Shown: positions 50,374-59,819 of the stretch, piece by piece | How the letters are laid out: each line of letters begins with the position of its first letter | How positions within the stretch are numbered: the stretch's first letter is position 1 | NCBI GenBank assembly: GCA_949297125.1 | Contig: CASFRS010000023.1 | Coordinates: 1-64,000 of the forward strand | Direction: 5' to 3' | From: an uncultured Bacteroidales bacterium | GTDB taxonomy: Bacteria; Bacteroidota; Bacteroidia; Bacteroidales; G3-4614 | Length of the DNA stretch: 64,000 nt | The notes under the pieces: generated by a model | Told to the model about the DNA's origin: nothing | The model's input: the letters and a program-made list of their open reading frames with translations, nothing else | Databases searched by the model: none | Translations under genes and position numbers: made by a program

Positions 50374-51366
50374 ATGAAAGAGAGACTGGTTACATGGGAC
50401 ATAGCCAAAGGCTTGTGTATAATTCTGGTGGTTATAGGGCATTATTACCCCGAGAATGCTCCGGAGTGGTATTCCGCAATCCACAATTTCATCTATTCCT
50501 TCCATATGCCGGTATTCCTCTTTATCAGCGGATTTATTTACATGGCCACACAAAAGGACGTTCCATACGGGACGTTCGTCATGAAAAAGGTCAAAAGGCT
50601 TATTATCCCGTATATTTCAACATCGGTGATAATAATTGCCTTGAAACTCGTCTCGCAAAGCTTCCTGTATGTGGAGAACCCTGTTACATGCATGTCGTTT
50701 ACGGAAATACTGTACAGACCTGCGGCCGGGTATTTCCTGTGGTTTATATGGGTTTTATGGCTGGCATTCCTGATTGTCCCGTTTTTCGGTACAGTCAAGA
50801 GGAGGCTGCTGCTTTTCGCTTTCAGCGCTGCCATTTACATCGTACCGTTCGATTTGGGGAGTTTGGGCGAATATTTCTGCCTGCGGGAATTCAAGGAGAT
50901 GTTCGTATTCTTCACAACAGGAATGTTGTCATACGATTTCAAAGAAGAGATTTCAAGACTCGCCCCGCTGCGGATACTATTCATTGCTGCATTTCTTGTC
51001 AGCGAATTTCTTTATCTGTTCCACCCCGGTATCATAGATGCCGGAGTGCTCAAGTTCGCAACTTCGGTATTGGGCATATACACAGTATATGCTGTATCCA
51101 AAGCTGCTGAAAATCGCCGCACCTGCGGCATACTGGTACGGATGGGGGCAATGTCGTATATGATCTATCTGTTCCATACGACCTTTGAAGGTTTTGCCAA
51201 GGGGATAATAGACAAAACGGGATGGCTCAGCCTGTCCTGCAGCGATATCGGCTTTACCGTAAATGCCGCCATTGTCGTTGCCGCCGGCATTATTGCCCCT
51301 CTCCTGTTGCAACGGTACGTTTTCCAAAGATTCCGTACAACGCGTTTCCTGTTCGGGTTGAAATAA
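50374..51366 (+). CDS. Membrane acyltransferase (acyltransferase 3 family)
   Basis: The 330-residue protein has about ten membrane segments. The N-terminus (WDIAKGLCIILVVIGHYYP) carries the conserved His of the acyltransferase 3 family and is followed by FHMPVFLFISGF, another family feature. Such enzymes transfer acetyl or other acyl groups to sugars of lipopolysaccharide, capsule or other glycans from the inner membrane. The acceptor is unknown. The gene stands alone, with its own -7 box, and converges on amt. No polysaccharide cluster lies next to it. Confidence 0.85.
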   Translation: MKERLVTWDIAKGLCIILVVIGHYYPENAPEWYSAIHNFIYSFHMPVFLFISGFIYMATQKDVPYGTFVMKKVKRLIIPYISTSVIIIALKLVSQSFLYVENPVTCMSFTEILYRPAAGYFLWFIWVLWLAFLIVPFFGTVKRRLLLFAFSAAIYIVPFDLGSLGEYFCLREFKEMFVFFTTGMLSYDFKEEISRLAPLRILFIAAFLVSEFLYLFHPGIIDAGVLKFATSVLGIYTVYAVSKAAENRRTCGILVRMGAMSYMIYLFHTTFEGFAKGIIDKTGWLSLSCSDIGFTVNAAIVVAAGIIAPLLLQRYVFQRFRTTRFLFGLK

Positions 51367-51525
51367 CAAAATGCCCGAAGGGTGCAAAACTGGGAGAATC
51401 ACGCCAGAAGAAAACAGGGAGAGACGCTTTCCCAAGCTTCTCCCCCTTCCACAAAAGCGAATGTATTAATAAATGGCGTACCGCTTTTCTTGTAGGACAA
51501 ATTTTCCCGTTACATGGATATGCCG

Positions 51526-52869
51526 TCATTTTTTCTCTGGATGCGAGGCATACTCGGCCAACTCCCGGTCTATTTCCACTCCGTACTCCTCGTCATGCTC
51601 GCTTCTGTCGAGCCCTATCCTCTCGCTGCTGGCCGACACCCGCATGGGAATCATCTTGTTGGTTATCCAATAGAGCATGAAGGTTACGGCAAAAGTATAG
51701 GCGCAGACTACACATACAGCAAACAGATGATTCAGGAAATTCTGAAAACATGAAATATTCTCCGTTGTGTTGCAGACGAATATTCCCGTCATTATCGAAC
51801 CGACTATCCCGCCTACCCCGTGTGTGGGGAATACATCGAGGGCGTCATCGAACGAGTTGCTTTTGTTCTTCCACGTTACAGCCATATTGCAGACAAGCGT
51901 GGTTACAAACGATATGAATATGCTTTCCCCCACTGAAACATACCCTGCCGACGGGGTTATGGCCACCAACCCTACCACTGCCCCTACGGCTGCCCCCATG
52001 GCAGAAGGTTTCCGCCCTCTTATACAGTCGAATACCACCCATGTTATCATTGCCGTTGCAGACGCGGTATTGGTATTGAGAAAAGCTTTTACCGCCGTTG
52101 AATCCGCTGCGAGCGACGAACCGGCATTGAACCCGAACCACCCCAACCACAACATGGCGGCCCCGAGCATTACAAACGGCACGTTAGCCGGACGCCCCGA
52201 GCCTCTCCTACGGCCAAGGAATATGGCCCCGGCCAGTGCGGCCACCCCTGACGAAGCGTGTACGACGATTCCGCCGGCAAAATCGAGAACCCCCATTTGC
52301 CGCAAAAAACCGTCGGGATGCCACGTCCAGTGCGCCAACGGACAATAGACGAACATGCAGAAGAGTATCATGAATACGAGATATGCTGAGAAACGCACCC
52401 TTTCGGCGAATGAGCCGGTTATCAGGGATGGGGTTATTATGGCGAATTTCATCTGGAAAAGCGCATACAGCGCAAGCGGTATGGTAGGTGCAAGCAACGG
52501 ATATGCAGCCCCGCCCACATCCTTGAACATAAAGAATGTTGCCGGATTGCCGATGAAATGCCCCATATCCTCGCCGAAGGCAAGGCTGAAACCGAAAAAC
52601 ACCCAAATGATGCTGATGACTCCCATGGCGATAAAACTCTGCAATATTGTAGATATCACATTCTTCGCCCTTACCATTCCTCCATAAAAGAACGAAAGCC
52701 CCGGAGTCATCATCAGCACGAAGATAGTAGCCGTAATCATCCATGCCACATCGGCAAAATTCAGATTCGGGTCAAGGTCGTCGAACGTCCCCTCGACACC
52801 GGAAAAGACCAATCCCAACAGACTTAGTACCGCAAGGGCGGCAAACAGTATAATCCATCTCTTTTGCAT
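51526..52869 (-). CDS. amt: Ammonium transporter
   Basis: The 447-residue protein has a short leader-like segment, then eleven membrane helices of the Amt/Mep/Rh family. The family signature ADVAWMITATIFVLMMTPG and the twin pore histidines (GGIVVHASSG, FPTHGVGGIVG) are present. It conducts ammonium into the cell. No glnK gene lies beside it, which is unlike the common glnK-amt pair. A -7 box (TAGTTTTG, 52919-52926, minus) lies 50 bases before the ATG. The C-terminal tail (SERIGLDRSEHDEEYGVEID) is the cytoplasmic extension that controls gating in other Amt proteins. Confidence 0.95.
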   Translation of the reverse strand: MQKRWIILFAALAVLSLLGLVFSGVEGTFDDLDPNLNFADVAWMITATIFVLMMTPGLSFFYGGMVRAKNVISTILQSFIAMGVISIIWVFFGFSLAFGEDMGHFIGNPATFFMFKDVGGAAYPLLAPTIPLALYALFQMKFAIITPSLITGSFAERVRFSAYLVFMILFCMFVYCPLAHWTWHPDGFLRQMGVLDFAGGIVVHASSGVAALAGAIFLGRRRGSGRPANVPFVMLGAAMLWLGWFGFNAGSSLAADSTAVKAFLNTNTASATAMITWVVFDCIRGRKPSAMGAAVGAVVGLVAITPSAGYVSVGESIFISFVTTLVCNMAVTWKNKSNSFDDALDVFPTHGVGGIVGSIMTGIFVCNTTENISCFQNFLNHLFAVCVVCAYTFAVTFMLYWITNKMIPMRVSASSERIGLDRSEHDEEYGVEIDRELAEYASHPEKK

Positions 52870-53167
52870 AACTGCAACCCTCCATTAATATTGTTGACAC
52901 TTTGCTTTGTTTTGCCAACAAAACTACACATACAGCAACCAAATCAGCAATATTGTGTATCAATTTTCTTTTTTACGCTCCGGTAAAATATCAATTTGCA
53001 AAATAACAGGGCAAATAAACGACAATCAGGCATATTGAAGAGCATCCGCATTAAAAAGTTGAAGAAAGGGGAGAAGCCGCATGACGCCTTGCCATAATGT
53101 ACGAACAGTACCGGTTTCCGGTCGGCATCGGCAGAACGGAACAAATGAAGCAAAAAAGTACGGACAC
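52870..53167. other. Intergenic region between amt and tRNA-Lys
   Basis: Apart from the amt -7 box at 52919-52926 I see no gene, repeat or structured element here. The sequence is AT-rich near amt. Confidence 0.4.
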
Positions 53168-53197
53168 AAAAAAACTGCTGTCTGAAACAGACAGCAG
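53168..53197 (-). terminator. Terminator of tRNA-Lys
   Basis: On the minus strand CTGCTGTCTG pairs with CAGACAGCAG (10 perfect pairs, three-base loop) and is followed by seven T. It begins 10 bases past the end of the tRNA. Confidence 0.9.
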
Positions 53198-53206
53198 CCT
53201 TACACG

Positions 53207-53279
53207 TGATCCGCCTGGGGCTCGAACCCAGGACCCCAACATTAAAAGTGTTGTGCTCTACCAGCTGAGCTAGCGAATC
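53207..53279 (-). tRNA. tRNA-Lys (anticodon TTT)
   Basis: The 73-base minus-strand sequence folds as a cloverleaf. The acceptor stem GATTCGC pairs with GCGGATC (one T-G pair), the D-arm is GCTCAGCTGGTAGAGC, and the anticodon stem CAACA/TGTTG has the loop CTTTTAA with anticodon TTT. The T-arm contains GGTTCGAGCCC. The discriminator is A and CCA is not encoded. Confidence 0.96.
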
Positions 53280-53317
53280 TCCCTATGTTCCGCATTCGTT
53301 TTTTCCGAAATGCGCTG

Positions 53318-53348
53318 CAAAGATATCTCTAATTTTTAAAACTGCAAG
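53318..53348 (-). promoter_or_regulatory. Promoter of tRNA-Lys
   Basis: CTTG (53348-53345), 19 bases and TATCTTTG (53325-53318) on the minus strand match the -33/-7 pattern with one change in the -33. The tRNA begins about 39 bases after the -7 box. Confidence 0.65.
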
Positions 53349-53526
53349 CATGTCCGCTTTATTTTTTATCCCTTTATTGAACTTTTATTGTATGCGCAGC
53401 AGTAAACGCTTGCTTGACAATATATTATGTACCACAGCATTTTTACCCGCACCACGCCGCCCGCATAACCGCACTATACGTACAGTTTCCTGACAGGGGA
53501 TTATCTTCAAACGTCTTTAAACGTTG
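53349..53526. other. Intergenic region, nothing recognised
   Basis: This stretch lies between the tRNA-Lys promoter and the promoter of the transglutaminase-like gene. I see no gene, repeat or RNA element in it. Confidence 0.4.
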
Positions 53527-53558
53527 TTTGCATTTTATATAATATGTTATTATCTTTA
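53527..53558 (+). promoter_or_regulatory. Promoter of the transglutaminase-like gene
   Basis: TTTG (53527-53530), 20 bases and TATCTTTA (53551-53558) match the promoter pattern with one change at the last -7 base. The ATG at 53683 leaves a leader of about 120 bases. Confidence 0.55.
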
Positions 53559-53682
53559 CCTTTGATTAATTACAGGATGCGGGGAAAGGTCTCCTGTGCT
53601 TTCTCCAGTGTAAAAGAATTGCGACATTTGCACAAGATGCCAGTTACACCAAACCTGCACGCTTTAAAACATATCTTTAACT

Positions 53683-55173
53683 ATGAAAAATCTGTTCTGC
53701 CTGATAGCATTTGCTTTTTGCTTCTCAGACGCCGTCTATCCGCAAACCGGCTTCGATGATTTCGTGAACGACATGGAAAAGGAGTTCAACACTTTTAAGG
53801 ACGAAAGCCTCAGGGAATTCGAGGAGTTCAGAAACCGGATAAATGAGGAGTATGCAAATTTCATCAGGGAATCGTGGAGGGGATTCAAATCGTCCGAAGG
53901 CATTGCCGCACCGGTAGAGAAAGAGATACCGCCCGTAGTCTATCCCGGTGAGGATGAAGGGGCGGGAGAAGAAACCGCTCCGACACCGATAGGCTACGAT
54001 AAGGTCATCCCGGCTGTCAGGCCAGAACCGCAGCCGCAACCCCCCGTTGAAATAGAAGAGACCCCTGCGCCCGCCGACACGCGCCTGAGTGTAGAATTTT
54101 TCGGCAGGACACTAAAGCTGCGCCTGTCGGAAAGAAACCGTTTTACCCTTGCCGGCTGCGATGAAAACAGCATTGCCGATGCATGGGAGATACTGTCGGG
54201 CAGGGATTTCAACAATGTCATAAGGGACTGTCTTACCGTCCGCGACCACTTCAAGTTGTGCGACTGGGCATACCTGCTGATGCTGGATGAAATTTCAAGA
54301 TCGTTTTTCGGCGGCAAATGCAACGAAGCCACACTGCTGACAGCATTCATATATTGCCAGTCGGGGTATAAAATGCGGCTTGCGAACGACAACGTCTCAC
54401 TGTTCATGCTATATGCGAGCGAACACGAAATATACGGCAAGAGTTTCTGGCGGCTGGACGGTGAGAGGTACTACTGTTTCGGCTCCTGTCCCGACAACAT
54501 CTATATCTGCAATGCCGCCTATCCGGAGGAAAAACCCCTCTCACTCCTTATAGGAAGCGAACAGGCGCTGGCCTTGCAACCGACAGAGCCACGCATGCTC
54601 AAATCGGAGCAATACCCCGATGCTGCCGCTTCGGTAAGCACAAACAGATACCTGATAGATTTTTACAACACATACCCGTCATCGATGCTCGACGGGGACT
54701 TCGGGACAAGGTGGGCCATGTATGCCAACGCCCCGCTGAGCGAGCAGGCAAAGGGGGAATTATACCCCGTTCTGGAGGACGCCATAAAGGGGATGAATGA
54801 GATAGACGCGGCAAATTGCCTGCTCAATTTCGTACAGACAGCCTTCAAATATGAAACGGACGACAAGGTTTGGGGTGAGGACAGGGCGTTTTTTCCCGAT
54901 GAAACACTCTACTATCCGTATTGCGATTGCGAGGACCGCTCTATTCTTTTCTCACGCCTTGTCAGGGACCTGCTCGGAAAGGAAGTGATTCTTGTCTATT
55001 ATCCGGGACATATCGCTTCGGCCGTAAATTTCTCCGAACCCGTTGCCGGAGACCGCATATCGCTCGGCGGAAAAGATTTTACAATATGCGACCCCACCTA
55101 CATCGGCGCGCCGGCAGGCAAGCCCATGCCGGGGATGAACAATTCGGCAGCCAAGGTCATTATGCTGGAATAA
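53683..55173 (+). CDS. Secreted transglutaminase-like protein
   Basis: The 496-residue protein has a signal peptide (to about residue 20). A charged helical segment (NDMEKEFNTFKDESLREFEE) follows, then a Pro/Glu-rich linker and a long domain I do not recognise. The C-terminal part has a Cys-His-Asp layout of transglutaminase-like or cysteine protease folds: YPYCDCEDRSILFSRLV (Cys), VYYPGHIASAVNF (His) and FTICDPTYIGAP (Asp). Such a domain could crosslink, cleave or deamidate proteins or peptidoglycan peptides. It is monocistronic with its own promoter. The function is unknown and the triad is read by eye only. Confidence 0.65.
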   Translation: MKNLFCLIAFAFCFSDAVYPQTGFDDFVNDMEKEFNTFKDESLREFEEFRNRINEEYANFIRESWRGFKSSEGIAAPVEKEIPPVVYPGEDEGAGEETAPTPIGYDKVIPAVRPEPQPQPPVEIEETPAPADTRLSVEFFGRTLKLRLSERNRFTLAGCDENSIADAWEILSGRDFNNVIRDCLTVRDHFKLCDWAYLLMLDEISRSFFGGKCNEATLLTAFIYCQSGYKMRLANDNVSLFMLYASEHEIYGKSFWRLDGERYYCFGSCPDNIYICNAAYPEEKPLSLLIGSEQALALQPTEPRMLKSEQYPDAAASVSTNRYLIDFYNTYPSSMLDGDFGTRWAMYANAPLSEQAKGELYPVLEDAIKGMNEIDAANCLLNFVQTAFKYETDDKVWGEDRAFFPDETLYYPYCDCEDRSILFSRLVRDLLGKEVILVYYPGHIASAVNFSEPVAGDRISLGGKDFTICDPTYIGAPAGKPMPGMNNSAAKVIMLE

Positions 55174-55296
55174 TGCTTCGGGACGCTCTCTTTAAGGCGG
55201 GACAGCACACAAGTACCGCCACCGCCGGCATGGGAGTTCTCCCTATGCGCGACACCCCAGGCCTGCACGGATATGTTTTGTTCCGCTATTTTTTTG

Positions 55297-55304
55297 TAAC
55301 TTTG
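55297..55304 (+). promoter_or_regulatory. -7 box of the K+/H+ antiporter gene
   Basis: TAACTTTG matches TAnnTTTG and lies 31 bases before the ATG at 55336. The nearest TTTG (55277-55280) is only 16 bases away, shorter than usual. Confidence 0.45.
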
Positions 55305-55335
55305 CGCGCTCAATAACCACACTTTTTATTTGACG

Positions 55336-56859
55336 ATGTTGGAGCACGGTTTAGATTTCTTTCACAGCGTAGAGAGCATAATTCTTACAGTTTCCATTAT
55401 ACTGTTTTTCAGTATCCTTGCAGGCAAGGCCGGGTACCGGTTCGGGATTCCGGTACTGCTGCTGTTCCTCGGCGTGGGGATGCTGTTCGGCACGGACGGG
55501 CTGGGGATAGAGTTCAACAGCCATGAAACGGTACAGTTCATAGGGATGTTCTCCCTCAGCATCATCCTCTTCTCGGGGGGAATGGATACCCGCATCAATG
55601 AAATCCGTCCTATTCTTGCCGAGGGGACCGTTCTTGCAACCCTCGGGGTCTTGCTTACCACCGCTATAACCGGAGGGTTTATTTACCTGCTTTTCTCGCT
55701 TATCCCCGACTTTGAAACGCTCTCATTTACAGAGGCGCTGCTGCTGGCAGCCGTCATGTCCTCGACCGATTCCGCTTCGGTCTTTTCTATCCTGCGGAGC
55801 AAAAACGTTTTCCTGAAAGAGCGGCTGCGCCCGACACTCGAAATGGAGAGCGGAAGCAACGACCCCATGGCTTATATGCTTACCATACTGCTGATTTCGT
55901 ACGTAACCGCCCACGGGGAGGCCGTATGGTACGATGCCGCCATCTCGTTTGTAATCCAGATGGTACTCGGGGCGGCAGGAGGCTATCTGATAGGGGTACT
56001 GGCCGTAAAAATCATCAACCGCATAAACATCGGCAACGACTCGCTCTACCCTATCCTGCTGATGACGATTGTATTCTTTACTTTCGCCGCAGTATCGCTT
56101 TGCAAAGGCAACGGATACCTTGCCGTATATATTGCAGGCCTTACGTTCGGAAACCGCAAGCATATCCACCGCAGAAGCATATCCACTTTCTTCGACGGTT
56201 TTACATGGCTCTGCCAGATTATAATATTCCTTATGCTGGGACTGCTCGTGAACCCTCACGAACTGCTGCCCGTTGCCGTGGCCGGATTGTCGGTGGGAGT
56301 ATTCCTGATGCTTATAGCACGCCCTTTAAGCGTCTTTATCTGCCTTGCCCCGTTCAAGAGCTTCTCGACAAGGGCAAAGACTTACATATCGTGGGTAGGG
56401 CTGAGGGGTGCAGTCCCCATTATCTTCGCCACCTATCCCATGATCGAGGGGCTTGAACATGCAAATATATTTTTCAACATAGTATTTTTCATAACGATAC
56501 TCTCCCTGCTTGTCCAGGGGACAACCGTAACATATGCGGCAAAGCTGCTCAAACTTAACGATCTGCCGGAGAAGAAAGCCTACTTCGACATTGAACTTCC
56601 GGAAGATATAAAAAGCGCAATGAGCGAGATTACCGTTACCTCCGGAATGCTGCGCAACGGAAACAGGCTCATGGATATAAAACTGCCCGACAATACGCTG
56701 GTGGTTATGGTGAAACGCGGGGCCAACTACTTTATACCCAGGGGCAACACGGTTTTCACCGAAAACGACAAACTGCTGCTCATTTCGGACAATGACGAAG
56801 AACTGGTTAGGGCCTACTCATCTTTGGGGGTAAAAGATTACACGCTGAAAAAGAATTAA
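55336..56859 (+). CDS. CPA1-type K+/H+ (or Na+/H+) antiporter with RCK_C domain
   Basis: I use the ATG at 55336 (MLEHGLDFFHSVESII, 507 residues). Residues about 10-400 form 12-13 membrane helices of the monovalent cation:proton antiporter-1 family; the ion site is in MESGSNDPMAY (Asn-Asp pair). The last ~90 residues (GNRLMDIKLPDNTLVVMV, FTENDKLLLISD) are an RCK_C/TrkA_C domain, as in NhaP2/CvrA-type potassium/proton antiporters. It exchanges cations for protons at the inner membrane and helps in pH and potassium balance. Ion preference is inferred from the domain layout. It converges on the AI-2E family gene. Confidence 0.9.
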   Translation: MLEHGLDFFHSVESIILTVSIILFFSILAGKAGYRFGIPVLLLFLGVGMLFGTDGLGIEFNSHETVQFIGMFSLSIILFSGGMDTRINEIRPILAEGTVLATLGVLLTTAITGGFIYLLFSLIPDFETLSFTEALLLAAVMSSTDSASVFSILRSKNVFLKERLRPTLEMESGSNDPMAYMLTILLISYVTAHGEAVWYDAAISFVIQMVLGAAGGYLIGVLAVKIINRINIGNDSLYPILLMTIVFFTFAAVSLCKGNGYLAVYIAGLTFGNRKHIHRRSISTFFDGFTWLCQIIIFLMLGLLVNPHELLPVAVAGLSVGVFLMLIARPLSVFICLAPFKSFSTRAKTYISWVGLRGAVPIIFATYPMIEGLEHANIFFNIVFFITILSLLVQGTTVTYAAKLLKLNDLPEKKAYFDIELPEDIKSAMSEITVTSGMLRNGNRLMDIKLPDNTLVVMVKRGANYFIPRGNTVFTENDKLLLISDNDEELVRAYSSLGVKDYTLKKN

Positions 56860-56980
56860 GGGGCCCGCTGCTGAACACACCTTCCCGGCCACGGGGAAAG
56901 GCTTACCAACCGCTCCGGCCGGTATCCCGCACCCGATTCCGCCGTGTCGGTCCCCACACGGGCGGGACGGCATCTTTCCG

Positions 56981-58078
56981 TCATGTTTCGGGCGGGGTAT
57001 CGCCCAAATCTTTCAGAACGTATTTATGGTAATAGGAGATACAGAGCGATGTCAGGGGCAAGGCGATTATTATGCCTATAAATCCGAGCAGGACTCCCCA
57101 TACCGATAACGACAACAGTATAAGCGCAGGATTCAGACCTACCGCCTTCCCCATTATTTTGGGAACGAGAAAGAGGTCTTCTATTACCTGAACCGCACAG
57201 AAAACCACCAGCACCCACATGAACAGCCACCAGAAACTTTCACCCGTTTCGGCTGACTGGAGCATCGTAAGCAGTATTGCCGGGATAAACCCCACTATCT
57301 GGAGATAGGGTACGAGGTTCAGCACACCTATAAACAGGCCCAACAATATTGCAAGCGGCAAACCGACTATCGAGAACCCTATGCTGAAAAGGATTCCTAC
57401 GCAAAGCGCAACCAGCGCCTGCCCGCGGAAATACGTGTTCATAATCCGCTCCACGTCGTCCCATATCCCGAACACCGTCCCTTTATGCCTGCCGGGGATA
57501 AGCCTTTTCACCCCGTTGTTTATCTTGTCATAATCTATCAATATGAAAACGAGGTAAAGGAGGGCTATCAGCCAGCCGAACAGCGTAAACAGGAACGTTA
57601 TGGTCCCGGACAGGATAGACATCCCTTTCTCGAATATCTCGGAAGCCAGATTCTTTACGTCGGCTACCGATATATAGTCGAAAACATACTCGAAACGCAG
57701 GTGGTACAGCAGGTAATCTTTCCATGCCTGCGGAATGAAATCGAGGTTTCTGGCATTTGAGAAATACCCTTCTATCATGCTGCGCGTCCGTATAACTTCA
57801 TCGGATATCAAAGGTATTATCAAGGCAAACACTCCCGAGAGCAAAAGGAACAATATCAGCAGCGTAACGATAACGGCGGCGATGCGGTTACGTATCCGGC
57901 ATCTGTTCTGGAAGAAACAGACCAGAGGGTGGAGCATGTATGCAAACAACCATGCAACCAGAAACGGGAGAAGAACCCCCTTCAAGAGTTTAATCATGAA
58001 AAAGGCTCCTGTCAGGACGGCTACGAAAATCATAAGCCTGACAAAACGGTCGAAAGTATACGGACGCGGCGAGTACAT
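56981..58078 (-). CDS. AI-2E/PerM family membrane permease
   Basis: The 365-residue protein has about seven to eight membrane segments. It starts with paired helices (LMIFVAVLTGAFFMIKLL, VLLPFLVAWLFAYMLHPLV), and the later part has IGVLNLVPYLQIVGFIPAI and NPALILLSLSVWGVLLGFIG, all typical of the AI-2E transporter (PerM/TqsA/YdiK) family. Members export small molecules or ions; the substrate here is unknown, and the family name should not be read as proof of autoinducer transport. The gene is monocistronic and diverges from dacB. I see no good promoter match upstream. Confidence 0.9.
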   Translation of the reverse strand: MYSPRPYTFDRFVRLMIFVAVLTGAFFMIKLLKGVLLPFLVAWLFAYMLHPLVCFFQNRCRIRNRIAAVIVTLLILFLLLSGVFALIIPLISDEVIRTRSMIEGYFSNARNLDFIPQAWKDYLLYHLRFEYVFDYISVADVKNLASEIFEKGMSILSGTITFLFTLFGWLIALLYLVFILIDYDKINNGVKRLIPGRHKGTVFGIWDDVERIMNTYFRGQALVALCVGILFSIGFSIVGLPLAILLGLFIGVLNLVPYLQIVGFIPAILLTMLQSAETGESFWWLFMWVLVVFCAVQVIEDLFLVPKIMGKAVGLNPALILLSLSVWGVLLGFIGIIIALPLTSLCISYYHKYVLKDLGDTPPET

Positions 58079-58256
58079 GTTTTTATTTTATTTTTCTTCC
58101 GCTAATATAAGAATTTATACGATATTTACATATACTTGCATATACAAAGACAAGCACCCCGGGATGAGAGTGCGAATCCGCCGTAACGGCACATGCCGGA
58201 TGAAACGGGAAATGATGCCGGGACTGCTGTAATTGCCGTAACTTTACATTTATGTT

Positions 58257-59744
58257 ATGAAATATACCGTAAAAATGAAATGCCGGGCTTTAGTTTCAAT
58301 CTTCTTTTGCCTGCCGTTCCTGTCGCATGCCTATAACGGCATGGTGGAGAGTTTCGTAAATTCCGTACCGCTCGAAGGGAGTGTCGCCGGCGTAGCCGTC
58401 ATAGATATCGATGCAGGAGAGGTCGTTGCCTCGCACAACTTCAGCCTGCCCCTCGTCCCGGCATCGCTCCAGAAGCTTGTAGTTACATCTTCCGTGCTCA
58501 AATGCTACCCTCCGGAAAAGAGGTTTGTTACCGGGATAGAATATACAGGAACGGTAAGCGGAGGGGTTTTGAACGGAGACCTTATTGTAAGGGGGTGCGG
58601 GGACCCGTCGCTCGGTTCGGCCTACGGAAGCCGTAAAACCGATGCCGTCATGACGGAAATACTGGCAGCCCTGCGCACAAAAGCGGTTGTCAGGATAAAC
58701 GGGGATATAATTGCCGACGATTCGCACTTCTCCTTTCAGGGTGTACAACCCTCCTGGCTCATGGAGGATATAGGGAACTACTTCGCAGCCGGGTGTTACG
58801 GCATAAATTTCTCCGACAACCTGTACCGGCTGTACGTCAAATCGGGAGAGACGGGCAGCGAGGCCGAGATAACGGATTGCCGCCCCTATATCCCCGGTCT
58901 GAAACTGAACGGACACTTTACGGCACAGGGCAACGGCAAAGACAGCGCGTACATAACGGGGTTGCCTTTCGTCAACGAAAGGTTTCTGAGCGGGAGGGTG
59001 CCTGTAAACCGCAGCAAATATATTGTAAAGGGAGACATCCCCGACCCTCCGCTGTTTTTTGCATACACGCTCAAGGAATTCCTGTCATCGAACGGAATCG
59101 GGTGCAACGGCAATATTACCACAGCCCGCATTATCAAGGCCGGCGGAGGGAAACTTCCCGAAGCGGAGAAAACTACATTGCTGTGCAACCATTATTCCGA
59201 CCGGCTGGCCGATATGGTGAGGGTTACCAATTTCAGGAGCAACAACCTTTATGCCGAAGCGTTGATGAGGTGGGTAGGCGAAGCAATGGACATGACCCGT
59301 TCCGTTGAGGGCGGGGCAAATGCGGTGGTAGAGATTTGGGGAAAGGAGGGAGTCAGGATGGACGGCATGAAAGCATACGACGGATGCGGCCTTTCCTTAC
59401 GGAACAGGATATCGGCCGGTACGCTTGCATCCATACTGGCGGCAGCAGGACGGGACGGGAAATTGTTCGATACCTTTATCTCCACCTTGCCCGAAGCAGG
59501 CAGGGAGGGAACCGTAAAGATGCTCCTTGCCGGCACACCGTTGGCAGGCAAGGTTTGGGCAAAGAGCGGCAGCATGAACGGGGTACAGTGTTATGCAGGA
59601 TATTGCTGTACGGACAGGAGGCTGGCTTTTGCCGTAATCGTGAACGGATTCTCGTCAAAACGGTGGGAGGTGCAACGGGAGATTGGCAGGTTCCTGTATT
59701 CGGTATTTACGGACGGCAGCGACATTAAGACAGCAGGCCTTTGA
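58257..59744 (+). CDS. dacB: PBP4-type D-alanyl-D-alanine carboxypeptidase/endopeptidase
   Basis: The 495-residue protein has a signal peptide (to about residue 25, FLSHA) and the penicillin-binding motifs of the S13 family: PASLQKL (S70, K73), SNNLYAEAL (S328, N330) and AKSGSMNG (K436, S437, G438). A large insert between the first two motifs (about 95-300) matches the extra domains of PBP4. The enzyme trims the terminal D-Ala of peptidoglycan peptides and can cut crosslinks in the periplasm. A second ATG six codons in is possible. A weak -7-like box (TAACTTTA, 58239-58246) lies just before the gene. Confidence 0.93.
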   Translation: MKYTVKMKCRALVSIFFCLPFLSHAYNGMVESFVNSVPLEGSVAGVAVIDIDAGEVVASHNFSLPLVPASLQKLVVTSSVLKCYPPEKRFVTGIEYTGTVSGGVLNGDLIVRGCGDPSLGSAYGSRKTDAVMTEILAALRTKAVVRINGDIIADDSHFSFQGVQPSWLMEDIGNYFAAGCYGINFSDNLYRLYVKSGETGSEAEITDCRPYIPGLKLNGHFTAQGNGKDSAYITGLPFVNERFLSGRVPVNRSKYIVKGDIPDPPLFFAYTLKEFLSSNGIGCNGNITTARIIKAGGGKLPEAEKTTLLCNHYSDRLADMVRVTNFRSNNLYAEALMRWVGEAMDMTRSVEGGANAVVEIWGKEGVRMDGMKAYDGCGLSLRNRISAGTLASILAAAGRDGKLFDTFISTLPEAGREGTVKMLLAGTPLAGKVWAKSGSMNGVQCYAGYCCTDRRLAFAVIVNGFSSKRWEVQREIGRFLYSVFTDGSDIKTAGL

Positions 59745-59819
59745 CGGATATGCGCGCCTTGCCTGACGGCTGCCAATACCAGGGGATTGCCCTGCCGCCG
59801 GCATCAGTACGCCGGGAAA

